Counted from the stretch's first letter, positions 44,102 through 54,670 are shown. The stretch is DNA of 64,000 bases from Lachnospiraceae bacterium (GCA_015056815.1 SVFN01000020.1:1-64000); one strand, 5' to 3'. The notes: generated by a model from the sequence alone, not told the origin. Numbers and translations: made by a program.

Positions 44102-46213
44102 TCAATCAAAGTAGTTCATTTGGGCTGTTTTAGGAAGTCCTGCTCGATTCATTTTTTTCGAATAGGCATTCTTCTTCCCCTTAAACATGTACACCTTCAC
44201 TTTTTTACTGATCTTCTCGAAAGATTTCTTCCCGAATGATTTAATCTTTTTGGATCTGATCTTGATCGTCTTCAAATTCTTACATTTGTAAAAAGCTTTA
44301 TCCCCTATCTTCTTAACACTTGCCGGTATTGTAATGTTTCTTAGATTTGTGCATCCGTAAAATGCTCCGCCTTCAATGCTTTCAATGTTATTGTTAAGAA
44401 TGATATTACGAACTTTTCGGTTGCCTTTAAAAGCATTTTCTGCAATACCTGTCACTCGATACTGATGCCCATTGTTCGTAATCACTTCAGGTATTTCCAC
44501 TTTTTTTGCATTAGCATCCGTTCCACATGTCAGTACAACCGTATCATTCCCTTTAACCTTATAAGAAAAACCGTTATCTTTGACCTCTGATCCAATTACA
44601 GCTTTTTGATTTTGATCATTCACAGGAGTATCATTGCTCTTATTTCCTGTGCCTGATCCCGGATTTTCCGACTCTTTATTCTGTTTATTCCCATCAAGAG
44701 GATCAATACTCTTTACCTCGATCAACTTAAACTTGGCTGTATCGGTATGCCATTTTTTTACAATAAGATTATCATTTGAAAGATCCAAATAACCGCCATA
44801 CATCCTTGATTGTATATAATAAGCATCTTCAGCCGGTTTTATGATCCACTCTTGAAAGCGTCCATTGACTTCTTTCCCGTCTTCTGTCGGCCATACGCCT
44901 ACATTATTGCTGCTACCACCTTTTTGTATGTCAAGCCTATTGCCCTCTGAATCATAGATACATACTGCTCCATTTGAAAGGTTCTTTATTGTAAAAATTC
45001 TTCCATCACCTTTTTCATTCAGACTAACAAAAGCGTTATAATAATCCTCGCCTTCCACATTTTGCAGTTCGCAGTCTACAAATTTCTGTTCGTTCGAAGC
45101 ATCCACGATCCTGTAGTCTCCGTCTTCAACAGTCTTTTCCTCTAAAGATACATATGGTACAAAAGCCCATTTTTGATTCGGATTACCTGTTCCATCATAT
45201 AAAATTAAATTTGTCCCATTGGCTGTGAGGGAACCTTGTACATCCAGATAATATCCATTCAATTTTGATTGGATCGTATAATATCCCAATTCGCCGGAAG
45301 GATTTAACGACCACAGCTGTTGTCCGTATTGTGCGAATTCTCCATCGCCTTTCACATACGGCCAAAAGCCAACATTAGATCCGCGTTTCATATTACAACT
45401 CTCGACATCAAGGCACATATCCTGAAGCGAGTCTTTTTGATATATAATGTAGCATTTCGAATTCTCATCGTATTTCAATGTAAATACGTCATAAGGATTG
45501 TTTAAATTATGCCATACTCTTGCGGAAGGATATTTTGCGTTTTTAATATTTTCAGACGAGTCAAAGGAATCTCCGGGCATATCAAGAAACAATTCATAAT
45601 CCAAAGATGACATGATCTGATAGTCGCCCTCCGGTATCGTATAGCCTGCACCTGACGGAAGCGTAGTTCCACTTGGTTCTTCAACCTGAAAGTGTTTATA
45701 TCTAATCAGATTTAACACAGAGCTCGCATTAATAGTTCTGATTATGGCAGATCCATTTGCACCACCCGTATTCTGGTCGATTACGGTCAAAGTACTACCA
45801 TTTACAGAAATTATGGCTCCAACATGCCCGTATGGATTGTTATTAGTTGCTGCCTGTGTGAACAAATCACCCGGCTGTGCTCCTGATCCGCCGTTAAACA
45901 CATCCCAGTTCGCACTGTCCGATCTTGCATAAGCACCATAATCTTTACCGTTTTTAGTCGTATATGGATGATTCAGTCTGGTATCTCCGGATACCAGCCA
46001 ATTCATATATGCCGTACCAAAATCAGAACATTGCGCCCCATAATTTCCGTCAAGATCATAATATGCACCACTTTGCGAATTCAGCCATGTAATCGCGTCC
46101 TGTTTATTGACGGTTCTTCCCTGCGCATTAACTTCCATTCTTATAGAGAATAAAAGTAAAATACTAAACAAGACGATCATGACATTCTTTTTCATCAGAA
46201 TCCTTCTTTCCAT
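44102..46213 (-). CDS. Secreted CHAP amidase-like protein with ricin-type lectin and BspA-like LRR domains
   Basis: A 703-residue exported protein. After a signal peptide (VMIVLFSILLLFS, cut near VNAQ) comes a CHAP-like cysteine peptidase/amidase domain (about 35-180) with YGAQCSDF (nucleophile Cys) and YGHVGAI (His). Then follow two ricin-type beta-trefoil regions (about 190-360 and 365-505, each with the W or QKWAF-like turns), a Ser/Asn/Gly linker, and BspA-type leucine-rich repeats (NAFKGNRKVRNIIL, GAFYGCTNLRNITI, KAFYKCKNLKTIKI). It probably cuts peptidoglycan or host material while binding sugars. I chose the ATG 7 bases after AAAGGAG. It has its own promoter and follows the BREX operon, probably unrelated. 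Confidence 0.82.
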   Translation of the reverse strand: MERRILMKKNVMIVLFSILLLFSIRMEVNAQGRTVNKQDAITWLNSQSGAYYDLDGNYGAQCSDFGTAYMNWLVSGDTRLNHPYTTKNGKDYGAYARSDSANWDVFNGGSGAQPGDLFTQAATNNNPYGHVGAIISVNGSTLTVIDQNTGGANGSAIIRTINASSVLNLIRYKHFQVEEPSGTTLPSGAGYTIPEGDYQIMSSLDYELFLDMPGDSFDSSENIKNAKYPSARVWHNLNNPYDVFTLKYDENSKCYIIYQKDSLQDMCLDVESCNMKRGSNVGFWPYVKGDGEFAQYGQQLWSLNPSGELGYYTIQSKLNGYYLDVQGSLTANGTNLILYDGTGNPNQKWAFVPYVSLEEKTVEDGDYRIVDASNEQKFVDCELQNVEGEDYYNAFVSLNEKGDGRIFTIKNLSNGAVCIYDSEGNRLDIQKGGSSNNVGVWPTEDGKEVNGRFQEWIIKPAEDAYYIQSRMYGGYLDLSNDNLIVKKWHTDTAKFKLIEVKSIDPLDGNKQNKESENPGSGTGNKSNDTPVNDQNQKAVIGSEVKDNGFSYKVKGNDTVVLTCGTDANAKKVEIPEVITNNGHQYRVTGIAENAFKGNRKVRNIILNNNIESIEGGAFYGCTNLRNITIPASVKKIGDKAFYKCKNLKTIKIRSKKIKSFGKKSFEKISKKVKVYMFKGKKNAYSKKMNRAGLPKTAQMNYFD

Positions 46214-46264
46214 TTGAACACTCCTTTCACTTTCTGCAGAAAAATCATTGATCATACACACTAT

Positions 46265-46293
46265 ATTTTAGTATATATCCTGATTAAATTCAA
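46265..46293 (-). promoter_or_regulatory. Promoter of the CHAP/ricin/LRR gene
   Basis: Minus strand -35 TTGAAT (46288-46293) and -10 TAAAAT (46265-46270), 17-base spacer. It separates this gene from BREX. Confidence 0.65.
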
Positions 46294-46319
46294 TATTTGA
46301 TCAGGAGGTTCTAAAGCAA

Positions 46320-46367
46320 TCATTCATCGTCTTCCTCACCTGCATTAAGGATTCCGTTAATGTCCAT
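46320..46367 (-). CDS. 15-codon ORF coupled to brxL by TAATG
   Basis: The brxL stop TAA overlaps an ATG (TAATG at 46365-46369). The frame encodes MDINGILNAGEEDDE and stops. It is acidic and far shorter than a normal gene. It may be the start of a lost BREX-associated gene, or a chance frame. Confidence 0.35.
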   Translation of the reverse strand: MDINGILNAGEEDDE

Positions 46368-48499
46368 TACTCAACCCCCAGCGCCTTAAACACAGCATCC
46401 TCCGCACTTTGATACGGGATCAGCTGGAACGCGCTCATCAGTTCCGGCGGCACCGTAGCAAAATCTGTAAACGATGTCTGTGGTAAAAGCACCTTCTTTG
46501 CACCGGAATCCAAGCACACCTGCAGCGTGTCAGCCAAATTTTCTACCTTGATCAGAGTACCGCTGACACTGATCTCACCCAGGATAGCCGTCGAACTCTG
46601 TACCGGTCTACCCAAAGCGATCGAACACAATGCTATCAACGTTGGCAGAGCCAGCTTGCCGGTCATGCCGATACCCTGAAGATCCTGATAATTGATGATA
46701 TAGTCCTTCGCCGTAGTACTGATAGATCCGCTGATCCTGTTTCCGTTCGCCTTCAGATAACTGAACGCCGTATTGGAGCTTTCCCTTGCATCTCTGTCGG
46801 AACCAAGTCCTGTCCTTTCGAACTTGCCGCTGCCTGGAAGCATCTGGCTTTCCAGACGGAATACACCGATCATGCCGGATTTGCCCTGTGATATGGTATA
46901 GACCTGTCCCGGATTGCACATTCCCTCAGGGATCAGTTTGCCGCCCCCCTGCTCCGGAACAGAAACATAATGCTCGGACATATCTTCAAGGTCTATATAA
47001 GAGAAGTTCACATCATAAAACTCCATACCGCCCAGCTTTTTCAGCTGCTCCTTTACACGCCGCCTCATTTCCAGTGCGACCTGAAGGATCTCTTCCAAAT
47101 CTTCTTTTGAATATACGCCATCCGGATACATGAGCTTTACAAGACCGCCCACCATCTTGCGAACCGCGATCGTATCTCTCTGATTCAGGTTCTTACCAAG
47201 ACGGAAGTATTCGTCCAGGGCATCCCCGTACTGCTCTTTTCTCAGTTCACGGGCAAACTCTGACAGATAATCCGTGATGAAACCATAGTCATTTGTAAAA
47301 TGCTCCGGTCTGAATTTGGGAAGCTCCCATCCCGGAATATAGCAATGTATACGGTCAAGGAACGCCGTATCAGTTCCCATCTCAGGCGGGAACGGATCAA
47401 ACAGGCTGGAAGTCTTTAAGAGCACATCCACACTCTGGTTGATATTACCGACGAAAACCATTGATGCGGATGCCGCCTTTTCTTCCTTGCCTCTTGCAAA
47501 AGAGCCGGAAGCCATATAGTCCTTCATGATCTGTATGCCGTCTTTATCCTTGAAATTGATACCGGCAACCTCATCGAAAGCCACACAATCCCACATACCT
47601 ACCAGGCCGACCGTCTTCCTTGCCATATTATAGAAAAGGTTCGCTACCGTAGTCTGACCGCCGGACACAAGGATACTGTTTGGCGAAATTTCTTTATATA
47701 GATGCGACTTACCTGTGGATCTTGGCCCTAACTCACACAAATTGAAGTTGTTTTCTACGAGCGGAACCATACGTAAAAGAAGCAGCCACTTTTCTCTTTC
47801 CTCAAGCATATCAGGTTCCATGCCGATCGATCTGAGCATGACATCCATCCATTCTTCCTTAGAGAACTGCTTTCGACCTTCTTTCAACTCATTAATGTCC
47901 ACATGAGGCATCTGAATCGGAGTAAGCTTCACAATCCTAATCGGTGATAATGTTTCTTGTTTCTTCTTTTTAGACCGAATCGGATTTCCATCAATGTCAG
48001 TAATGCCTGACATCATATCCTCTTCTTTCTTTACCTCAGAATCATATTCAAGCTGGATAATACACCAGATACCACCGCAGAGTAATCTATCATATTTTTC
48101 CGGATACGAATCATCAACAGGAATTCTAACAAGGCCAAGATTAGAAAACTCAGCTTCGTGCTGATCCTTTCTGATATTAAGCGAAACCGTGACTTTATCA
48201 ATAACAGTATAGCTTCCCTTAGATCTCAGCTTTGATAAAATTTTCTGAGCCTCATCCGGACGCACGAAATTCTCTGCCAGAATCTTCTTTACATTCTGCA
48301 CGCCCTGCTCTATGACCTCATCCTCATCAGAGCTGCAATACTGTCCAAGCAGAAATTCCAGCACATATACCGGCACATTCGCGCCTTCCTTGATCTTCTT
48401 CGTCAGGTCTTTCCGGACGATCTTTCCGTCAAAACATTGGCGTAGCTTATTCTTAATTTCCTCGCGCTTATCTTCAGCGCCTTCAGCCAATGGCTCCAT
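46367..48499 (-). CDS. brxL: BREX protein BrxL (Lon-like, AAA+)
   Basis: A 710-residue BREX effector. N-terminal region about 1-235; AAA+ core with Walker A GPRSTGKS (258-265), CVAFDEVAG as Walker B; C-terminal Lon-like domain (about 520-710) with GEISVSGTLIKVENLAD. By hand alignment to Lon, the catalytic Ser (GPSAG) and Lys (GLKEK) positions are not conserved (MTGK and NLAD regions here), so protease activity is doubtful. BrxL proteins form DNA-binding ring assemblies and are needed for defence in several type 1 systems. It is the last gene, 20 bases after pglZ. Confidence 0.92.
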   Translation of the reverse strand: MEPLAEGAEDKREEIKNKLRQCFDGKIVRKDLTKKIKEGANVPVYVLEFLLGQYCSSDEDEVIEQGVQNVKKILAENFVRPDEAQKILSKLRSKGSYTVIDKVTVSLNIRKDQHEAEFSNLGLVRIPVDDSYPEKYDRLLCGGIWCIIQLEYDSEVKKEEDMMSGITDIDGNPIRSKKKKQETLSPIRIVKLTPIQMPHVDINELKEGRKQFSKEEWMDVMLRSIGMEPDMLEEREKWLLLLRMVPLVENNFNLCELGPRSTGKSHLYKEISPNSILVSGGQTTVANLFYNMARKTVGLVGMWDCVAFDEVAGINFKDKDGIQIMKDYMASGSFARGKEEKAASASMVFVGNINQSVDVLLKTSSLFDPFPPEMGTDTAFLDRIHCYIPGWELPKFRPEHFTNDYGFITDYLSEFARELRKEQYGDALDEYFRLGKNLNQRDTIAVRKMVGGLVKLMYPDGVYSKEDLEEILQVALEMRRRVKEQLKKLGGMEFYDVNFSYIDLEDMSEHYVSVPEQGGGKLIPEGMCNPGQVYTISQGKSGMIGVFRLESQMLPGSGKFERTGLGSDRDARESSNTAFSYLKANGNRISGSISTTAKDYIINYQDLQGIGMTGKLALPTLIALCSIALGRPVQSSTAILGEISVSGTLIKVENLADTLQVCLDSGAKKVLLPQTSFTDFATVPPELMSAFQLIPYQSAEDAVFKALGVE

Positions 48500-48519
48500 A
48501 AAAACTCTCTCCTTCCGGC

Positions 48520-51114
48520 TTAACTAAAGAAATCAAATTCATCCACCGCAAAAGCGATGTCTATCTGGAACTCTTCACGGGATACCACAAGTCCATCGGC
48601 ATCCGCTATCAAAAGATAATAAATCTCTTTGTTATCATATTTCAGCGATTTCAGATTGAAGCTGCACCTGAAGGTACGTTCCTGTCCATTGTCGCTTGTC
48701 TTGTCTGCAATGATCTTTGCAATATCACTGATCTGCTTTCCGCTGCTGTCTGTAAAGTACAGCTGATAAGTAGCAGCCTCTCTGTTATCTCCCACAGGCT
48801 CCTTCTGATAGAAGTTCAATGAGAAGATCATGTTGCTGACCTTATGTGTAGCGGAAAGAAGGCTTACCTCTACAGGCTTTGTATCATACTTCTTCTGATT
48901 TCTCTGATATTCCTTACTCTGGTTCCTGAGGAAATGATAATCAATGACCGGCACCACCATTTCCTGAAGGCTGATTCCACCATGCACGAAGTTAAGACCG
49001 CCGCCCAGTTTCTTAATGCGGACATTCTCTTTCGGTGCAAAAGCATCGTATTCCGATTTACCTTCAAGGAATTGTACCTTCTGAAGATAATCCGGATTGG
49101 AATCCTTCATCATGATAGCAAAACGTCTGCCGTATTCCACGATGCGGTTGACGAAACCGGACTGATCTATCTTGTCATCCTCTGTCAGCGGACTATATGT
49201 ATAGAGAAATCCGTGATCCGCTGTGAACAGGATATGTGTTGCTCCGAAGTCATTGCAGATGATCTTAGTAAGATTCTTCAGTTCCTGAATCGCATCATCA
49301 CAAGCCGGGAATACCATCGTATCTGCTGTATGGCTTGCTTCATCAATGGTATCGTGGTAGATGTAAACAACATCCATGCCCTTAACCATAGCACTGCGAT
49401 CCGCTCTTTTCGCGCTTACCAGATCATTATATTTTATGGCAACGCTGTTTCCGTTTGCATTCTTCAGCACCTTGTCGCGGTATGAGGCATCAGTCGATAT
49501 ACCGTCAGCCATAACCTTCAGCACCTCTCCGTGAAGCTCCACTTCCAGTTCCTTATGCGGAAGCAATGCAGCCATACCAAACTTCGTAATCGTAGGGAAT
49601 ATACCCTGAACATCCTGAAGCTTTACGTCTGCCTGCGTCTCACGCCTCAACTGCTCCGCAAGTGAAGCCGCCACCTCATAACGCAATGCATCGGAGATAA
49701 CCACAAACACCCTGCTGTCAGCATTGGCAATCCTGTTCTTATAAAAATCTGTCTGCTGAGGGATCTCCAATATACGACCATACTTTTGAAGTTCCTCCGA
49801 ACATACCGAAGACCAGTTCCCACCAAGCTGTCCGAGGAACCAGTTCGTATACAGACCTTCCACCTTCTCCATAACATGAGTGAACAGATCATGAAGATCC
49901 GAATTATATGATTTCAGGCTCTCTCCAAAGCTCTTATGGAAGAGTCTGTAATAGGTATCCATCACGTAATACTCGGATGTATATTCTTTCCAGACCTTCT
50001 TAGCCTCTGCTGAATGGAAGCCTGTCGTATGTTCTTTATAGAAGGCCTGCATATTTGCCACCTGCAGAATTCCTTCATAATAATCTTTGAACTGCGCATA
50101 GCCTACCGTAGTACGACGCTTCTCAACTGTCGCCTTGATCACATCCACATCAATGATATGGTCGCTGATCTCAGTCATCAATTTAATCAGGATCACTTCG
50201 TCCAGGCACGGGAAGCTCTCCGTATCTACCAGATCGCTGACTTCCAACTTCATGAAGCGTGTCGGAAGCTTCAGCTCTTCTTCCACAGTTTTTGCAATCT
50301 CTGTCAACTGTTCCTGATCCTCGCTATGCATCCAGTCAGATACGAAATCAAAACAGAACGCCTGATGCGGTGATGAAATAAAACCGTCCAACCCTGCAAG
50401 ATACTCCAGACGCATCGTTCTGGTAGTGGCTGTCAGAAGCATATGTGTTGCCAGCATAGCGATATCATGCTGCTCCGAACACAAACCTGCTCCCTGCTTC
50501 ACCATGCTCCAAAAGGCTTTGTCCGCACCATAGTTTACGAATTCTCTGTACAGATAATTCGTATTGATATCCAGCCCTGCCTTAAGCACTTCCTTCATGA
50601 TTGCCGCCGGTGTGACATCCTTCAGTCCACCAAGGGCTCCCATGACGGCCATGTGAAGCTGAGCGGGAACTGTCGGTGCCTTGCTCTGGCTCGCAATCTT
50701 ATCCCTGCGGTTCTTCGCATTGAAGTACTTCCGATATTCCTTTACCTGCTTACGCATAGCAGGCGTTGATGGGATGCCCAGCTCGTCCATCCAGATGGAT
50801 ACCAGATCTGCCCGGAACTCTTCGCTGTACAGCTCTATATCCAGAAGCCAGTTATCCTCTGGCTTCTCATATGACAGCGGACAATATACCAAATAATTGC
50901 TTGTGGTATCATCCACTGATAATAGTTTTTTCACAGCAAAATTATTGGTTCCCGTAAGAGCAACCAGCTTTGCATCCGTCAGCGTAACCTCATCAAGCCT
51001 ATCCCAGAACTCTCCGTCTTCGTCGTACCAGAAAACGATACGGCGTTTATAGAACTCCGGAAGAGGCGCGGTAAATCGCTGATTCAATTCCTGTATGATC
51101 TTGTCTGAATCCAT
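48520..51114 (-). CDS. pglZ: BREX alkaline-phosphatase-like protein PglZ (type A)
   Basis: An 864-residue protein essential in BREX. The alkaline phosphatase-like fold is seen in VISDALRYE (475-480, metal and nucleophile region) and FTADHGFLYT (His-Asp around 631-636). The N-terminal 450 residues are helical and the last 130 look like a beta-rich C-terminal domain. It is thought to cooperate with PglX and BrxC in host/phage discrimination; the substrate is unproven. It starts 13 bases after the pglX stop. Its length is normal for type 1 systems. Confidence 0.93.
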   Translation of the reverse strand: MDSDKIIQELNQRFTAPLPEFYKRRIVFWYDEDGEFWDRLDEVTLTDAKLVALTGTNNFAVKKLLSVDDTTSNYLVYCPLSYEKPEDNWLLDIELYSEEFRADLVSIWMDELGIPSTPAMRKQVKEYRKYFNAKNRRDKIASQSKAPTVPAQLHMAVMGALGGLKDVTPAAIMKEVLKAGLDINTNYLYREFVNYGADKAFWSMVKQGAGLCSEQHDIAMLATHMLLTATTRTMRLEYLAGLDGFISSPHQAFCFDFVSDWMHSEDQEQLTEIAKTVEEELKLPTRFMKLEVSDLVDTESFPCLDEVILIKLMTEISDHIIDVDVIKATVEKRRTTVGYAQFKDYYEGILQVANMQAFYKEHTTGFHSAEAKKVWKEYTSEYYVMDTYYRLFHKSFGESLKSYNSDLHDLFTHVMEKVEGLYTNWFLGQLGGNWSSVCSEELQKYGRILEIPQQTDFYKNRIANADSRVFVVISDALRYEVAASLAEQLRRETQADVKLQDVQGIFPTITKFGMAALLPHKELEVELHGEVLKVMADGISTDASYRDKVLKNANGNSVAIKYNDLVSAKRADRSAMVKGMDVVYIYHDTIDEASHTADTMVFPACDDAIQELKNLTKIICNDFGATHILFTADHGFLYTYSPLTEDDKIDQSGFVNRIVEYGRRFAIMMKDSNPDYLQKVQFLEGKSEYDAFAPKENVRIKKLGGGLNFVHGGISLQEMVVPVIDYHFLRNQSKEYQRNQKKYDTKPVEVSLLSATHKVSNMIFSLNFYQKEPVGDNREAATYQLYFTDSSGKQISDIAKIIADKTSDNGQERTFRCSFNLKSLKYDNKEIYYLLIADADGLVVSREEFQIDIAFAVDEFDFFS

Positions 51115-51127
51115 ACCGGTACCTTCC

Positions 51128-54100
51128 TTACTTTATCTTTGCCAATACATCCTTGAAGATTTCATAGTTGTTTTTTACTCCATCATCAAGGTCAATGCTG
51201 ATCATCTGATCAGCAAGATGATGTATTTTCTCTTCATACTCTCTTATTTCTGTAGCTTGATCCTGTAATGTTGAAAGCTGTTTATTTAGTTTGACTTTTT
51301 CAGAAGTCCCAGCTTCACCAATTCGCTTTTCCAGATCTGCTATAGCTGTTCTGTATCGTGACTGCTGCTCATGTACATAATCTGTTCTTATGCGCGCAAT
51401 AGTATCTGGTTGATAACGATGCATATATACAAGGCACTTGAACCCGTTTTTCTTGCCGGAATCAAAAAGCCAATATATCGGTCTCTTTTGATATGTCTTT
51501 AAATGATCTGAATAGAAATCATTTATAAAATAATTCCGAATTACTTCTCTTGAAGTTCCTTTGCCTCCCAATACGTCTGCTATATACCTTAAATTATCCT
51601 CTAATGTCGCCTTTCCGTAGACGATCTCTATGAATCTCACAAAACGTCCCACGATGTCATCGTCAAAATATTCATCATCGCATATTGGGATAATTGCATC
51701 TTTGTCGGGCAAGAACGTGCGGTATTTAGAGGCATCCCAAACGCCTCCCGCAAAGCAAAGTCCAGGATAATCAATTGAATACCGTCCAAACATGCACCCC
51801 ACAGCATATGATATCAAGCTTCTTATTTCCCTTTGCAAATCAGCTCTTCTTATAGTTATGTCGTCATCTGGAACAGCTGCTGAAAATTCATCCTGAAGAC
51901 AATACATATCAATAAAGATGCGATTTAGTTTTTCTTCATTAGACTTTAGCTGATTAAATTGCCTCTCACACTTTGTCCGCCAATTATCAAAATGCCATGC
52001 GATTCTTCCAAATTTGTCCATTCTATCACGCGCAAATTGAGACGTTTCCTGCTCTTCCTTCTCATATGCAAGGGGAACAAGCGGATGGCATTTGAAATCC
52101 CATGATGTTTCATACGAATCCCAATCAGCTCTTGAAATATCAATATTCTCCAGTACGATCTGTTCTATCTCATCTCGTTTGTCAGTTCTCAGATAGTCAA
52201 CGGGTTGAACACATATATCACCAATATTTGTATTAAATGTTGGATTGAACACCTTAATTGCCTTATATGCGATCGTTGAATTCAAATATCCCATTATCGG
52301 ATAAACATCTCTTTCATTATTAAAGAATAACGACGGCGCTGCTAAATTGAATGTGCAGTCATCAGGAAGTAACCTTATCGAAAAATGTTCCGAAATCAAT
52401 GTCCATGAGAAACCTGTTCTAAACCATAGATATTCCGGAGTAATTCTTGCGACATGGTCACTTTTATAATGCGCGCGTGCAGTATCTGACCAATCTATAA
52501 CGGTATCAATGTTCCCATACCATTTTCGATATGATCCCCCTTTAACATGTTTTACCCACTTAAATCCCTTTCCGCCAACTTTTGAAGACTCGACTTCCCA
52601 GATATTACGCAAATACTTATCATTATTTCCCGTTTTTGTTTGTCCATCTGATATGGCAATACTTCCGATGTTTTCCCTCTCAAATAAAGATGCAAAACTA
52701 TCAGAAACCCAATAAGCTATTGGATGCCCCGGAATTTTATTAAAATCATCTGTATTAACAGAATAGAAATAGGGTGCTTTTCCTTCTGCGACATACCTCA
52801 ACACCGCATTTTCTTTTGACTCTGTGTCATTAAAATCTACAAGTCTTAAATACTGACCTTTATTATTTCCGCCAAGTACGAACGCACATGTCTGTACTAT
52901 TGTTCCAACATCAGCGCCATCGAAAGCCCTAGTTCCAAGATGAATCAACGATGATATATTGTTGTTAGACAAAATGGAATCTCTCATTTTTGCAAAGCTT
53001 GGCAAGAACATCCATGAATGTTGTGTAATCATAGCTTGGAATCCATGCCGTCTGGTCATTTTTTGTCCTTTTTCTATAAACACAGAAAAGAGGTCCGCTT
53101 TGCAATCAAAGTAGTTTTTCTTTACATATTCGCTTAGTCTTCCGCCCATGCCACCTGCTCCCATGTAGGGCGGATTTGTAGCCCAAACATCATATTTCTG
53201 TGATAAAGCCTCACCAATATTTATAAGCGTTTGTAAGCGTGCTGATGCCTCAATTTCTCCATGTATATCCATCCTCATCTGTCCTTCACTTATCCATCTT
53301 GGGACAGCAAATCGACGCAGAAGTTCCCAATAACACGGAGTCACATTAATAATACTTCCATATTCCTTTGAATCATGCAGTTCTTCAACAAGACGCATTG
53401 CTTCTCTTACAGCTTTTCCATATTCTTCTTGCGATAATCCTATTCCCATATCATGCATAGGCGCCGACGTAATACCATTACTTTCTTCAATAGCATAAAC
53501 ATGTGGCTGCGGAATACACAGTTCGCCATTATCATCTTTTTTGCTAAAGAACCGGCGATCATATTGACGCGCCTTCATCATGACCGCAAAGTAGGATAGT
53601 TGAGCTGCTCGATCATCAATATCCAATCCCCAGAGATTCTTCTCTACGATATTTTCTACTGCTTCACGCGCCGTATATCCGTAATCCTCATAGATTTTTA
53701 CGAGCACATCAAACATATAACAAAGTATATGTCCAGAACCCATGCACGGATCGATACAACGTATTTCTTCCGGCTTCAACTCCGCATATTCCTTACGGAT
53801 CTCGTCAAGTTGTTTCTGAACATTCGCCTCCTGCTCAGTCTCTTCCAGATAATAATTCCACTCAGATTTCAAAGAATCATTCGGATGCCCTTCCAACCAC
53901 AAACGCCCCAGACTGTTTTCCACCATATAGCGGACAATCCAGTCCGGTGTAAACAGCTGAGTCGCTGCAGGAATGTTTTCTTTTGATATCTTTACATTCT
54001 TCTTTAATGCCGCAAATACTGCATCCTTCGGCTCACTGTTATAATACTGGTACAGCCACCCGATAATCTGTACCTGATCCGTCCAATCATCTTCGGGAAT

Positions 54101-54670
54101 AAGCGCGATCATCTGCTCGATCACGCTTCCTTCACGGAGAAGATAATCTGGAAGAAGCAGTTCCGTATAATGTACGATCTTCTGGAACATACGCGGCAAT
54201 ACACTGGACAGAGCATTACACTGAGTGATCAGAAGATACTTATACAGTTCTTCTGTCTTATTGGCATCCTTCAGTTCAAAGACTTTATCCATATCCAGAC
54301 CTTCCAGATCCAGCTGGATAGCATCTGTTAGGATTTGGGGCTTGAACTCACCGGCTTCATTTGTAAACACTCTGGTATGGCTCGGAAGATAATTGTTCAC
54401 TTCCATGAATCTGAGCGCAGTAAAACGGTTGAACCAAGTGTAGGCAACTTCTTCCATAACCTGTTCAAATCCGTCTGTATTTATCTTTTCAATCAGCGCG
54501 GCTCGCTGTTTTTTCTCAGCCTCCGAGAGAAGCCTGCCACCAATACTATCTGCTTCTGCCGGCGTAGTCTTATTCTCCGTTATCTCATATTGCTCAGCCT
54601 TCTGTGTGACACGTGCGATCAGTTCATTACGTGCCCAGACTGCATATTTCTTAATCGCGTTTTTATCCAT
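51128..54670 (-). CDS. pglX: BREX adenine-specific DNA methyltransferase PglX
   Basis: An 1180-residue N6-adenine methyltransferase. SAM motif DPCMGSGH at 307-314, catalytic NPPYMG at 499-504, then a target-recognition region (about 600-900) and a coiled-coil C-terminus (about 1100-1160). In type 1 BREX it methylates one strand of a short asymmetric site to mark self DNA and is needed for defence. The target sequence here cannot be predicted. It begins 63 bases after brxC; a small hairpin (GCAAATC/GATTTGC) lies in that gap. The gene is intact, with no sign of phase-variable homopolymers. Confidence 0.95.
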   Translation of the reverse strand: MDKNAIKKYAVWARNELIARVTQKAEQYEITENKTTPAEADSIGGRLLSEAEKKQRAALIEKINTDGFEQVMEEVAYTWFNRFTALRFMEVNNYLPSHTRVFTNEAGEFKPQILTDAIQLDLEGLDMDKVFELKDANKTEELYKYLLITQCNALSSVLPRMFQKIVHYTELLLPDYLLREGSVIEQMIALIPEDDWTDQVQIIGWLYQYYNSEPKDAVFAALKKNVKISKENIPAATQLFTPDWIVRYMVENSLGRLWLEGHPNDSLKSEWNYYLEETEQEANVQKQLDEIRKEYAELKPEEIRCIDPCMGSGHILCYMFDVLVKIYEDYGYTAREAVENIVEKNLWGLDIDDRAAQLSYFAVMMKARQYDRRFFSKKDDNGELCIPQPHVYAIEESNGITSAPMHDMGIGLSQEEYGKAVREAMRLVEELHDSKEYGSIINVTPCYWELLRRFAVPRWISEGQMRMDIHGEIEASARLQTLINIGEALSQKYDVWATNPPYMGAGGMGGRLSEYVKKNYFDCKADLFSVFIEKGQKMTRRHGFQAMITQHSWMFLPSFAKMRDSILSNNNISSLIHLGTRAFDGADVGTIVQTCAFVLGGNNKGQYLRLVDFNDTESKENAVLRYVAEGKAPYFYSVNTDDFNKIPGHPIAYWVSDSFASLFERENIGSIAISDGQTKTGNNDKYLRNIWEVESSKVGGKGFKWVKHVKGGSYRKWYGNIDTVIDWSDTARAHYKSDHVARITPEYLWFRTGFSWTLISEHFSIRLLPDDCTFNLAAPSLFFNNERDVYPIMGYLNSTIAYKAIKVFNPTFNTNIGDICVQPVDYLRTDKRDEIEQIVLENIDISRADWDSYETSWDFKCHPLVPLAYEKEEQETSQFARDRMDKFGRIAWHFDNWRTKCERQFNQLKSNEEKLNRIFIDMYCLQDEFSAAVPDDDITIRRADLQREIRSLISYAVGCMFGRYSIDYPGLCFAGGVWDASKYRTFLPDKDAIIPICDDEYFDDDIVGRFVRFIEIVYGKATLEDNLRYIADVLGGKGTSREVIRNYFINDFYSDHLKTYQKRPIYWLFDSGKKNGFKCLVYMHRYQPDTIARIRTDYVHEQQSRYRTAIADLEKRIGEAGTSEKVKLNKQLSTLQDQATEIREYEEKIHHLADQMISIDLDDGVKNNYEIFKDVLAKIK

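Noticed and set aside
51128-54670. Phase variation of pglX
   Set aside because: I found no long homopolymer or short tandem repeat in the gene or its start, and no inverted partial copies nearby.
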